Below, piece after piece: positions 56,343-64,000 of a stretch of 64,000 bases of DNA. Each line of letters opens with the position of its first letter. Positions within the stretch are counted from its first letter, which is position 1. The notes beneath the pieces were generated by a model. It did not search any database. It had not been told where the DNA came from and was given only the letters and a program-made list of their open reading frames with translations. The DNA is from Rhizobium gallicum bv. gallicum R602sp (GTDB taxonomy: Bacteria; Pseudomonadota; Alphaproteobacteria; Rhizobiales; Rhizobiaceae). A program made the translations under genes and the position numbers. Where the stretch lies: positions 2,046,001-2,110,000 of the forward strand of contig NZ_CP006880.1 of assembly GCF_000816845.1 (NCBI RefSeq), read 5' to 3'.

Positions 56343-57011
56343 CTATAGCACGATGACTTTCACGCCGATTTTTACTCGCTCATAGAGATGGATTATATCG
56401 TCATTCGTCATGCGAAAACACCCCGATGAAGAGGACCTCCCGACGCTCTGTGGTTCGTTCGTTCCGTGGATGCGGTACAGCGTATTTCCTAGATAGATGG
56501 CGCGCGCGCCTAACGGATTGTCGGTGCCCCCGGTCATGTATGCAGGAAGGTCCCGCCGCCTTTTGCGCATGTCCGCCGGCGGACGCCAATCCGGCCAAGG
56601 GCGCTTGGCGCTCACCACCTCGGTTCCACGCCAGCCGTAGCCTTCACGTCCAACGCCGACACTGTAACGCAGCGCCTTTCCACCGGCTTCTATGTAGTAA
56701 AGGGCGTATTTGCGGGTTTCGATGATGATCGTACCCGGCGCTTCCCGGGTCTGATAGTCCACTATGTGCCGCCGCACGAACGTCCCGGCATGCGGATAAG
56801 ACCCCTCCCCCTGGGCTCGCCGTGATGGGTAAGCAGGCGGCGACATCAGAAAGCCGATATAGCCGCTGTCGATCCAGACCTTGTCGTTTTTCTTGTCCAA
56901 CAATGGCGGCGAGGCCTGGTCTGCTGCCGCGTGGTTGATCGCCGTTGATAAAAGAACAGTGCAAAGCAGCCCCCCCATGGCGCGCCTAGTCAGTGCTCGC
57001 AGTTCCGACAT
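56343..57011 (-). CDS. L,D-transpeptidase (YkuD family)
   Basis: Secreted enzyme of 222 residues with a signal peptide (RRAMGGLLCTVLLSTAINHA) and a YkuD catalytic domain: His in LYRIHGTNEPQ near residue 185 and the nucleophile Cys in SSSGCFRM near 200. Such enzymes crosslink or edit peptidoglycan or attach proteins to it. It lies 27 bp after sctU on the same strand, so it is probably the last gene of the secretion operon and could adapt the cell wall to the injectisome. Confidence 0.9.
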   Translation of the reverse strand: MSELRALTRRAMGGLLCTVLLSTAINHAAADQASPPLLDKKNDKVWIDSGYIGFLMSPPAYPSRRAQGEGSYPHAGTFVRRHIVDYQTREAPGTIIIETRKYALYYIEAGGKALRYSVGVGREGYGWRGTEVVSAKRPWPDWRPPADMRKRRRDLPAYMTGGTDNPLGARAIYLGNTLYRIHGTNEPQSVGRSSSSGCFRMTNDDIIHLYERVKIGVKVIVL

Positions 57012-57038
57012 ATGAGGTCTCCATCGACATTGCGACGT

Positions 57039-58073
57039 TCAAATCAAACCGTTGGCCACCAAAGTGTTCGCCACCTGCTGGAAGAGACGGTCGGGAACCG
57101 GCGCTCCCACCGGCGTCTTGCTAAGCTCTGCGGCGAGTCTCGCATCAGTCACCATTGGGACTCCGCGATCTCTCGCTTGCTCCCTCATCGAGGCCACAGC
57201 TTTACCGGCGGCACGACAGACGACGATCGGCACAGGCGTCTCGCCCCGAACATAGCGGATCCCGACTATTGCCGATTGTTCTCCGATCATCAGAACCGCA
57301 TTGGCAAGACCGGTCCTGCTCGTGCCGAGCAAGCGCGCGAATTTACGGCGTTCCTGCCGTATTAGCGGATCGCCTTCCGTGTCCTTGTGTTCACGCTTGG
57401 CCTCCGACTTGGTCATCCGCATTTCGCGCATGAACAGCCAGCGTTGCAGAAAGACATCGAAGGTGCCCATGACGAGGAAAGCCGCGATTGCGATGAAAGC
57501 GGTGGTTTTCAGCATCGACAGCGAGGTCGCATGCAGGCAGCCAAAACCGCATCCAGGCGCCTGGAACAGCGCCTTCAGGCCCGCATGGAAAACAACCGAA
57601 AACGCCACGGAAAGCGCAAGAATCTTGAACAGTGCCTTGCCGAACTCGACAACGCTCTTAAGCGAGGTCAGGCGCTTTAGGCCCGCTGCCGGATTGATGC
57701 GGCTGAAATCCGGCTCGATCGGCTTTGCCGAGAAGACGAATCCCTTGGTGATCGCGACGTTCGTCGCAAGGATCGCTGCGATCGTTATCCCGAGGATCGG
57801 CAGCACCGCCCCCCAAAGCGCATCGACGGCAATGGTGCTCAGCCGAAACCAGACATCCGCGAACGGCCGTTCGTAGATATGCGACGCCTCGTCCAGAAGC
57901 AGATTGACCTTCACTTGCAGATTAGGCGCGGCATAAAAGAGAAAGAGCGTCGAGAACAGGATCATGATCCCCGAGACCATGTCGGGGCTGTGAAGCACCT
58001 GACCTTTCTTGCGCGCGTCCAGGATCTTTTTTTCGGAAGCCGGAAGCGATTTTTCTTCGCTTGTCCCGCTCAT
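57039..58073 (-). CDS. sctU: Type III secretion export-switch protein SctU (lacks NPTH)
   Basis: FlhB/YscU/RhcU homologue, 344 residues. Four membrane helices lie in the first about 210 residues, with the linker MTKSEAKREHKDTEGDPLIR after them. The cytoplasmic domain follows, but where the family has the self-cleaving NPTH before a YA-V-AL-KY strand, this protein reads VLMIGEQSAIVGIRY, so NPTH aligns with GEQS. Without it the autocleavage that switches substrate class should not happen. It overlaps the upstream TPR lipoprotein gene by 4 bp. Confidence 0.9.
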   Translation of the reverse strand: MSGTSEEKSLPASEKKILDARKKGQVLHSPDMVSGIMILFSTLFLFYAAPNLQVKVNLLLDEASHIYERPFADVWFRLSTIAVDALWGAVLPILGITIAAILATNVAITKGFVFSAKPIEPDFSRINPAAGLKRLTSLKSVVEFGKALFKILALSVAFSVVFHAGLKALFQAPGCGFGCLHATSLSMLKTTAFIAIAAFLVMGTFDVFLQRWLFMREMRMTKSEAKREHKDTEGDPLIRQERRKFARLLGTSRTGLANAVLMIGEQSAIVGIRYVRGETPVPIVVCRAAGKAVASMREQARDRGVPMVTDARLAAELSKTPVGAPVPDRLFQQVANTLVANGLI

Positions 58074-58912
58074 GTGACGCCGCCGTCCTTGGACGACGCC
58101 AGCAGGCCGATTTCCTGGGCGCGCCTGGCCGTATCGGAAATCGAGCGCAACCTTGCCGCTTTCGCCAGGATCGCGTTCTTCTGCTTCTCCGTCATGTCGG
58201 GCACGCCGACGGATCGCGCTTTATCCGTCTCCCCGGCCATGGTCAGGACGATCAGATAGTTGACGAAATGCCGCCTTTGGGCGAGCGGCGACGCGACTAC
58301 GCTGCTCATATGCGTTACCGCCTGCGGCAGGTCGTTCGCAAGCGCTTCAGCAAGGGCAAGATTCGTCGTTGTGTCGAGGTTCGCGGGCTGTAACGAAAGC
58401 GCTTTCGAAAAGGCTTCCTCCGCCGCGGCCGCACTACCGCTGAAGACGAGCGCCGTTCCGAGCCGGTTATAGGCCATGACGGAGTTAAGCGCCTGGGCGG
58501 CCGGCGCCAGGGTCCGCGCAGCCGATGCCGCCTCGCCTTTGCGTAATTGGGCGGTGCCGAGCCCGAGCAGCGCCTCAGGATCCTGGGGGCTCGCCTGCAG
58601 AGCGGCGCGAAAGTCTTCTTCTGCCCCTTCGGCATCGCCTGCCCTCAGGCGTGCATTCGCAAGCCGAACGCGTAGCGGTACGTCGTCAGGAGCGTTCGCG
58701 GCGGCGCGCTCGTAAAGTGCGAGTGCCGTTGCGCTTTCTCCCTTGGCCTCGATGCTGTGGGCGATGCTCAACAGTTTCGCCTGCTCGCTCGAAGGCTTGC
58801 CCTTCTCCTTGTCGGCGGACGTCGTCGTGCATGAGGAAAGCGCGTGAAGCGCAAGGAGCACGGCAACGCCGTTCCTTCGTGCGCCGAATTTCAGAAAGGA
58901 ACGCGCTCTCAT
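58070..58912 (-). CDS. TadD-like tetratricopeptide lipoprotein
   Basis: Protein of 280 residues with a lipoprotein signal (ALHALSSC, lipobox Cys near residue 28) and about five TPR-like helix pairs (ALALYERAAANAPDDVPLRV, EEDFRAALQASPQDPEALLG, EEAFSKALSLQPANLDTTTN). Tad pilus loci carry the comparable TadD lipoprotein, thought to assist the secretin. It lies directly after a CpaD-like gene and a CpaC-like secretin and overlaps sctU, so it most likely serves the secretion system's outer-membrane channel. Confidence 0.8.
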   Translation of the reverse strand: MRARSFLKFGARRNGVAVLLALHALSSCTTTSADKEKGKPSSEQAKLLSIAHSIEAKGESATALALYERAAANAPDDVPLRVRLANARLRAGDAEGAEEDFRAALQASPQDPEALLGLGTAQLRKGEAASAARTLAPAAQALNSVMAYNRLGTALVFSGSAAAAEEAFSKALSLQPANLDTTTNLALAEALANDLPQAVTHMSSVVASPLAQRRHFVNYLIVLTMAGETDKARSVGVPDMTEKQKNAILAKAARLRSISDTARRAQEIGLLASSKDGGVT

Positions 58913-59355
58913 TCTTCACCTGTATTGTTGTTCGCCGTGTTGCGGCGTCTGCGGCCCTCCTCGCTGTAACCGTCGAGGTAGTTCTTCGCGGCGCGCGCCA
59001 CCGGAGCAGCCATGGCAGGACCCATTTCACGGCCCTGGATAAGATGTCTTTGGTCCTCTGCCATGAACTGCAGATTAAGATTGTTGGCGCAGCCCGGCGG
59101 CAGGTAGAGCGGCTGATCGGCGGTATCGGGGGTGAGGCAGGCGTCCGGAACAAGCGTCCGGCTTTCCTCCTTATCGTAACCCTTGCGAACGAGCCCGCCT
59201 TTCGCCGGCACGCCGTGCGTCGAAACATAGCTGTAGTTGGGAGAGTAGGGTTGCGGATGGGAACCGCTACAGCCCGCAAGGGCAAACAGCAGCCCCGCGG
59301 CCAGCACCACGCGGGCCTTCGCCACACCATCACCCGACAAACGATCACTCGACAT
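58909..59355 (-). CDS. CpaD-like lipoprotein (short form)
   Basis: Lipoprotein of 148 residues with lipobox LFALAGC. Its second half has the CpaD-type signature GCANNLNLQFMAEDQRHLIQ, then GREMGPAMAAPVARA, but it lacks the OmpA-like N-terminal half of normal CpaD (about 220 residues), so it is a reduced form. It overlaps the secretin gene by 11 bp and the TPR gene by 4 bp. Confidence 0.72.
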   Translation of the reverse strand: MSSDRLSGDGVAKARVVLAAGLLFALAGCSGSHPQPYSPNYSYVSTHGVPAKGGLVRKGYDKEESRTLVPDACLTPDTADQPLYLPPGCANNLNLQFMAEDQRHLIQGREMGPAMAAPVARAAKNYLDGYSEEGRRRRNTANNNTGEE

Positions 59356-60688
59356 AGAAACCGTATCCGTTGTTGTTGACCGCGGGCTTCGCCTTCTTGC
59401 GCGGCGCCGTAATGGCGCCTGCAGGACTATCGAGCGGCGTTTTCATCTTGCGTTCGGAGGTCGGCGACACGAGGTAAGGGGTAATCAGGATGACGAGTTC
59501 CGTTTCATTGCGCTGAAACCGCTTCGACTTGAACAGTTCGCCAAGGATCGGGACGTCGCCGACGACCGGTGTTTTGTTCAGCGTCTGCGATTCCTGCCGT
59601 TGAAACAGGCCGGCGATCGCAAATGTCTGGCCACTGCCGACCTCGACGGTCGTGTCTGCCCGGCGAATGCGCAGCGACGGCACCACCAGGCCGCCGATCG
59701 AAACGACGCTGTCTTGCGAAACGCTGCTCACTTCTGGACGCACCTGCAGGGCGATGCGGTTGTTCGGCAGTAGCGTCGGCGTAAACTGGAGCGAGACGCC
59801 GAACTGCTTGTATTCGATACCGATCTGCTCGTTGCCGACCGGCACCGGCACCGGTATCTCGCCGCCTGCGAGAAAGCTGGCGCTCTGGCCGGTGACGGCA
59901 GTGATGTTCGGTTCGGCAAGGATCGTCAATATGCCATTCGCCTGGAGCGCATCGAGCAGCACGTTGACATTGACGTGTTCGCCTCTTGCGCCGATCGCAA
60001 TCCCCGTGTCGTCCTCGTTGCTGGCGCCGCCAGTCCGGATGATGCCGAAGGAAAACGATCCACTGTTGACGAAGGCACTCCAGTCGATGCCGTAGCGCGT
60101 CAATTCGTTGCGGGCGACTTCGGCGAAGCGGACGCGAATATTGACCTGGTTCGTGCCGGCGATCGTCGTATTGTTGAGCGCCGGATTTTCCGGGGTCGAA
60201 TAGCTCTGCAGGACATTTTCCATGTCCATCGCTTCACCGACATTGCGGGTCTGACCGGTGCCGACATATTGTCCGCCGAACAGGCTTATATCGACCTTGG
60301 TCGTTGGCTGCAGCGCCCGCGCCGACTGGTTAGCGGCTCGCGGATTGCCGCTGACGCGAACCTGCACCGTACCGCGCGTGCTCTGGTCGGCGCTGAGCGC
60401 AATGAGATCGGTGTCGCCGATCTTCGTCGCATAGATATAGACTACGCCCGGCGAGACGACGCGCACATCTGCGATCGCCGTGTCGGCGAGGAAGACCGAC
60501 TCGACCGGTTCGTCGAAGCGCAGGATCTGGCCCTCCCCGACGGCAAGCTCAAGGACCTGGCCGTTTTTCGCATCGACCTTCACCTGCGCGTTTGCAGATG
60601 GCGCAAAGCCGAGCGCAAGCGTGGCCACCAGGACGAATGAAAGTAAATCTCCTACCGCAATCGCGCGGAGGCTTCGCAAGTTCAGCAT
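59345..60688 (-). CDS. Secretin of CpaC/RcpA (Tad) type in a type III operon
   Basis: Outer-membrane ring protein of 447 residues with a signal peptide ending SANA. The N-terminal pilus-formation domain (VGEGQILRFDEPVESVFLAD, then YIYATKIGDTDLIALSADQ) is the CpaC type. Next comes a BON-like linker, then the secretin core with VPVPVGNEQIGIEYKQFGVS and GDVPILGELFKSKRF near residue 385. T3SS secretins normally have different N0/N1/N3 domains, or are split (RhcC1/RhcC2) in rhizobia; this layout is that of Tad pili. It lies 82 bp after sctV. Confidence 0.85.
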   Translation of the reverse strand: MLNLRSLRAIAVGDLLSFVLVATLALGFAPSANAQVKVDAKNGQVLELAVGEGQILRFDEPVESVFLADTAIADVRVVSPGVVYIYATKIGDTDLIALSADQSTRGTVQVRVSGNPRAANQSARALQPTTKVDISLFGGQYVGTGQTRNVGEAMDMENVLQSYSTPENPALNNTTIAGTNQVNIRVRFAEVARNELTRYGIDWSAFVNSGSFSFGIIRTGGASNEDDTGIAIGARGEHVNVNVLLDALQANGILTILAEPNITAVTGQSASFLAGGEIPVPVPVGNEQIGIEYKQFGVSLQFTPTLLPNNRIALQVRPEVSSVSQDSVVSIGGLVVPSLRIRRADTTVEVGSGQTFAIAGLFQRQESQTLNKTPVVGDVPILGELFKSKRFQRNETELVILITPYLVSPTSERKMKTPLDSPAGAITAPRKKAKPAVNNNGYGFYVE

Positions 60689-60770
60689 GCCATTTCCTAT
60701 TCGTTCCCCTCACCGACGTCCCCGCGCGGGCAAGTCAAAGCCTTGTCTTCTATGATGTGACCCGGGGAAT

Positions 60771-62918
60771 TCATGGACGGCCGCCTTCGAGCTCCGCCGC
60801 TCCGGCGACCGGAAGCGCGATATAGCCAACGCACTGGACGCTGAACTCCGGCGAGATCTCCTGGTAGGAAAGAACCGCCACATTGACGTCGTGGCGCGTC
60901 AGAAGGTTCCGGATGTGCCGCCGGACGTCCATCGACGTGAGGACGGCGGTGCGGCGCCGCAGATCTGCCTTCTCCTGCCGCTTCTTCAATTCTTCCAGGA
61001 TCGGTGCCGCCAGCCGGTCCGGAATGGCGCCCGCCGGCCCCATATTCTTTTCGATGGCCGCTCTCACCTCGTCTTCGAACGGCCGCGTCAGCAGATAGGC
61101 CGAAACGATCCTGTTGTCGTCAGCAAGGCGGAAGCAGATCTGCCGGCCGAGGCTTGCTCGAACGCTGTCGGTCAAGGCCTGCACACCCTGAATTTGAGCG
61201 CCCCGCTCGGCAATCGCCTGAAGAATGATGCGCATATTGGTGATCGGAACGTCTTCTTCGATCAGCCTGCGCAAGACCTCGGCAAGCTTCTGCACGGAAA
61301 CTGCCTCCAGAACCTCCCGGATCAGATCGCCATAGGGCTCCTCCAGGCGGCCAAGGAGCGCGCGCACTTCCTGTGCGTCGACGAACTCCGGCGCATAGCG
61401 GCGCAGGACACGCTCCAGAAGCGACATCACGACATCGGCCGGCTCGCAATAGCCAACGCCGGCAGCGTCAAGTGCTGCCGCATGGACTTGTTCGACCCAG
61501 ACGAGCTTCAACCCCAGGAGGTCCGGTTGCCTCACATAGGGGACCAACATGATGTCGAGATCGACCGTATCGTCCCACACCATGACGTGGCCGGACAAGA
61601 GCGTGGCTTCGACGACCGGAACGCCCTCGAAATCGATACGAAACCCAGCCGGCGCCTGCCGGGGATCCGCCACCAGGCCGATCGCCGGGACGCGAATACC
61701 GAGGTCGTCGAGGATCGCTGTCGCAGGCGCCTCCGTCCGCTCGGCGAAGACCGACGGCGCAAGCGCCCCGGCAAGATCCTCTCCAAGCGATACAGTGATC
61801 CTGTGCGCGACCCCTGCGAGGTTGCCGGGACCGCCCGGCAAACTGCCGGCTATATGCTCGACGACGGGGCTGCCGGAAGCGACCGGCCGTGACGCTTCGC
61901 GTCGGATCGATGCGGTTCCTGCCGCAGCGCCGGCGGCAGGCCGCCGGCGCGCGGTATGGGCAAGAAGGCCGGCTACAGCAGCAAGCGTCCAGAAGACAAT
62001 CAGCGGAAAGCCCGGAACCAAGCCGAAGGCGAAGAGGATGGCTGCCGCCAGCGCCAGCGCGCGGTCGCTTGCACCGAGTTGCCCGAGGATTTCGGAACTC
62101 AAGTCCTGCGGGCGCCGGCCGGACGGCACACGCGTTACCACCGCTCCGGCCGCCACCGCCATCATCAGCGCGGGTATCTGTGAGATCAGGCCATCACCGA
62201 CGGTCAACAGCGAATAGGTATGAGCAGCGTCGCCGACGGTCATGCCACGTCGCAGGGACCCAATCGTAAGCCCGCCGATGAGATTGATGGTAATGATGAT
62301 CAGGCCCGCGACAGCGTCTCCTTTGACGAATTTCATGGCTCCGTCCATGGCGCCGTAGAACTGGCTCTCGCGCTCCAGCTCTTCGCGCCTTCGACGCGCC
62401 TCCTGCTGGTCGATTTCGCCGCTGCGGGCGTCATTGTCGATGCTCATCTGCTTGCCCGGCATGGCATCGAGGGCAAATCGGGCGCCCACCTCGGCGACAC
62501 GCTCGGCGCCCTTGGTGATGACGACGAACTGAGCGATGGTGATGATCAGGAAGACGATGAGACCGACGAGCACATCGCCGCCGACAACGAAGTCTCCGAA
62601 GGCCGATACGATCTGTCCGGCGTCCGCCTGTGTCAGGATCAGCCGGGTCGTCGTGATCGAAAGCGCGAGGCGAAAAAGCGTTCCGAGCAGAATGATCGAC
62701 GGCAGGGACGAGAACTGGACTGGGCTCGACACATAGAGCGCGCCGACAAGGATAAGCAGGCTGTAGAAGAAGTTAAATCCGATCAGCGCGTCGACCAGAA
62801 AGGTCGGCATCGGAATGACCATCATCGTGATCGCGAGTATCACCAGTGCCGCGACGACGATATCCGACCGGCGGGAGGCGGCCCTGGCGAACTGGTTGAC
62901 AGTGGCGATTGCGCTCAT
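60771..62918 (-). CDS. sctV: Type III secretion export-gate protein SctV
   Basis: FlhA/YscV/RhcV homologue of 715 residues, the usual length. Eight membrane segments fill the first about 320 residues, including the conserved FHIPEP-region counterpart (KGAERVAEVGARFALDAMPG, KQMSIDNDARSGEIDQQEAR). The C-terminal cytoplasmic ring domain follows from about 370. ATG 62918 was chosen for the ATGA overlap with the upstream TPR gene and GAGGGCGG in front. It forms the nonameric substrate gate below the membrane export apparatus. Confidence 0.95.
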   Translation of the reverse strand: MSAIATVNQFARAASRRSDIVVAALVILAITMMVIPMPTFLVDALIGFNFFYSLLILVGALYVSSPVQFSSLPSIILLGTLFRLALSITTTRLILTQADAGQIVSAFGDFVVGGDVLVGLIVFLIITIAQFVVITKGAERVAEVGARFALDAMPGKQMSIDNDARSGEIDQQEARRRREELERESQFYGAMDGAMKFVKGDAVAGLIIITINLIGGLTIGSLRRGMTVGDAAHTYSLLTVGDGLISQIPALMMAVAAGAVVTRVPSGRRPQDLSSEILGQLGASDRALALAAAILFAFGLVPGFPLIVFWTLAAVAGLLAHTARRRPAAGAAAGTASIRREASRPVASGSPVVEHIAGSLPGGPGNLAGVAHRITVSLGEDLAGALAPSVFAERTEAPATAILDDLGIRVPAIGLVADPRQAPAGFRIDFEGVPVVEATLLSGHVMVWDDTVDLDIMLVPYVRQPDLLGLKLVWVEQVHAAALDAAGVGYCEPADVVMSLLERVLRRYAPEFVDAQEVRALLGRLEEPYGDLIREVLEAVSVQKLAEVLRRLIEEDVPITNMRIILQAIAERGAQIQGVQALTDSVRASLGRQICFRLADDNRIVSAYLLTRPFEDEVRAAIEKNMGPAGAIPDRLAAPILEELKKRQEKADLRRRTAVLTSMDVRRHIRNLLTRHDVNVAVLSYQEISPEFSVQCVGYIALPVAGAAELEGGRP

Positions 62919-63250
62919 TTCGCCGCCCTCGCCTGAAGATAGGCCTTGAAGGCGTCGCGAGCCTGGTCTTCCTGTCCGCGCAGCCAATGCGCCCTGCTCC
63001 TCAGGCGGGCAAGATCCGGATCGGTCTCCTTTGAGATTTCTCCGATACGATCGATAGAGGCGATCGCACGCGTTCCAGCGTCGGTTTCGACGAAAGCATC
63101 GGCCAGCGAATGCAAGATCGAGACGTTTTCCGGTGCCATTCGTGCTGCGAGAAGCAGGAAGACGAGGCCTCGCTCAAGGTGTCCGGCGCGACAGTAGAGC
63201 AGGCCGAGCGCATGAAGAAATTCGAGGCTGTCCGCGCGTTGCTGCGTCAA
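62915..63250 (-). CDS. TPR protein of the type III operon
   Basis: Protein of 111 residues with about three TPR-like repeats (LEFLHALGLLYCRAGHLERG, VFLLLAARMAPENVSILHSL, RAHWLRGQEDQARDAFKAYL). Size and fold suit a SctG/YscG- or SycD-like chaperone. The likely start is TTG at 63250 overlapping the upstream TGA (TTGA); the longer ATG frame reads antisense-like sequence. It overlaps sctV by 4 bp. Confidence 0.7.
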   Translation of the reverse strand: MTQQRADSLEFLHALGLLYCRAGHLERGLVFLLLAARMAPENVSILHSLADAFVETDAGTRAIASIDRIGEISKETDPDLARLRSRAHWLRGQEDQARDAFKAYLQARAAK

Positions 63251-63621
63251 CTGCTTTGCGCCTGCATGAGACGGTGTTGAAGATCGCGTCGGCTTTCGAT
63301 TTCGTCCTTCAGCATGGACGCCGTAAGCTTGGCGACATCCTCGTCGAGATCGAGGCCGGGCAACACTTCCTCGACGATATAGGCTAGGATCTCCTGAGAC
63401 CGCGACAGGTCGAACAGGGAAGCATTCGAGAGCCTCGCCCTCTCCGCAGCCGAGCTGGCGCGCGCGCCACGCGCCTCGGCCTTCTGCCTGGCCTGGCGAA
63501 CCGATTGCACGACCCTGGCGTCGAAGGCCAGATGCTGTGCTTCCACGGCCGCGTCCGGTCGCACGGAAACCGCGCTTGACTGGGCGCGGCGATTGTCGTG
63601 TCGGCGGACCTCCAAACTCAT
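63247..63621 (-). CDS. Conserved-looking type III cluster protein, 124 aa
   Basis: Helical, basic protein with no family I recognise. A coiled-coil-like stretch (SVRQARQKAEARGARASSA) precedes LFDLSRSQEILAYIVEEVLP and a Glu/Arg-rich tail. It lies between sctD and a TPR chaperone-like gene, with GAGGAA before its ATG, the position where needle, inner-rod or needle-chaperone proteins are often encoded. Confidence 0.65.
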   Translation of the reverse strand: MSLEVRRHDNRRAQSSAVSVRPDAAVEAQHLAFDARVVQSVRQARQKAEARGARASSAAERARLSNASLFDLSRSQEILAYIVEEVLPGLDLDEDVAKLTASMLKDEIESRRDLQHRLMQAQSS

Positions 63622-63645
63622 CTTGCTGTTCCTCTCGTCGCGCAG

Positions 63646-64000
63646 TCAGAAGCGAAGAACGAATTCTTCGCTTTGCCGCCCCACCTTCAGGCTTCCGTCG
63701 CGAATGTCCTTTATGTACCAGCCGTCCTCGAGCGCGGCACCCTTGTAGAGGCGGGCCCCGTCGGCACCGATCGCATAAGGCGTTTCGCCGAACCAAATGG
63801 CCTGGAGATTGAATTTAGGCGACGTTTTGGCCGCTGCCTCACCGACCATGCTCGTCAAGACGTAGTTGGTGCCGTAGGACCGGTCGAACCAGGTCTGGAC
63901 ATCGCTCCACGACTTGCGCGCATCCTCGTCGAGCGCACCGGAAACGGCAAACCGCGTCCCGTCCGCCTTGACCTGAAGATTGCTCAAGCCCGCCGCGGCG
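63646..64000 (-). CDS. sctD: Type III secretion inner-ring protein SctD, C-terminal part (5' end outside window)
   Basis: The frame is open to the window edge. The visible about 118 residues contain a BON/ring-building-like repeat (QVKADGTRFAVSGALDEDAR) and a C-terminal tail (YAIGADGARLYKGAALEDGW, then IKDIRDGSLKVGRQSEEFVL) like the end of YscD/SctD periplasmic domains. SctD forms the outer of the inner-membrane rings. The membrane helix and N-terminal FHA-like domain should be just outside. Confidence 0.6.
   Translation of the reverse strand, partial: AAAGLSNLQVKADGTRFAVSGALDEDARKSWSDVQTWFDRSYGTNYVLTSMVGEAAAKTSPKFNLQAIWFGETPYAIGADGARLYKGAALEDGWYIKDIRDGSLKVGRQSEEFVLRF

Noticed and set aside
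1..64000. CRISPR arrays, tRNA or rRNA genes, replication origin
   Set aside because: No regularly spaced repeats, cloverleaf-like sequence, rRNA segment or repABC-type genes were recognised by eye; a tRNA scan would be needed for certainty.

Overview
The window looks like part of a secondary replicon of a member of the Rhizobiaceae (Rhizobium, Sinorhizobium or a close relative). This is inferred from the GC-rich coding style, the many amino-acid, taurine and nucleobase ABC importers in tight operons with 4-bp ATGA overlaps, an alphaproteobacterial SOS box (GAAC-N7-GAAC), a ROSE-type RNA thermometer on hsp20, and a rhizobial type III secretion cluster. I saw no rRNA, tRNA or CRISPR array.

Left part (1-16.6 kb), amino-acid uptake and catabolism. 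A polar amino-acid importer (binding protein cut by the window edge, two permeases, ATPase) is followed by a RidA-type deaminase and an IclR regulator. A minus-strand operon then encodes an SDR dehydrogenase, a second complete importer and an RraA-like aldolase, divergent from a LysR regulator with a palindromic T-N11-A type site between them. The next minus-strand operon joins biotin carboxyl carrier and biotin carboxylase subunits, a degenerate carrier-like protein, the 5-oxoprolinase PxpB/PxpC/PxpA and an aspartate-type aminotransferase.

Middle (17-29.3 kb), sugar, stress and taurine. A Gfo/Idh/MocA oxidoreductase, an amylo-alpha-1,6-glucosidase with a family-4 glycosyltransferase, a DegP protease and an Hsp20 lie on the minus strand. 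Two CIRCE operators flank degP, each 17 nt from a CTTGAA hexamer, although no groESL genes are present. tauABC follows on the plus strand, with a 41-residue membrane protein behind it.

Decay zone (29.4-42.7 kb). A LuxR-type ATPase regulator, a GST, an alpha/beta hydrolase, a methyltransferase, YCII and VOC proteins and a dienelactone hydrolase are intact. Between them lie fragments of an IS110 transposase, a CGNR zinc-finger protein, an alpha/beta hydrolase, an NmrA-type protein, an adenylate-forming enzyme and a PHB-depolymerase-like esterase.

42.8-56.3 kb. A six-gene operon (BMP-type binding protein, amidase, ATPase, two permeases, cytosine-deaminase-like amidohydrolase) probably imports and degrades nucleobases or related compounds. 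Two divergent SRAP-family genes share an SOS box: one has the full catalytic set and the other lacks it. A RelB-like antitoxin sits with a frameshifted ParE toxin. An SDR/TetR pair with paired operators and fragments of a histidine kinase and an old-yellow-enzyme homologue complete the stretch.

Right end (56.3-64 kb). This is a minus-strand type III secretion operon: sctD (cut by the window edge), a 124-residue protein, a TPR protein, sctV, a secretin, a lipoprotein, a TPR lipoprotein, sctU, then an L,D-transpeptidase. The secretin and both lipoproteins look like Tad-pilus components (CpaC, CpaD, TadD), and SctU lacks the NPTH self-cleavage motif. I consider this the most notable system in the window.
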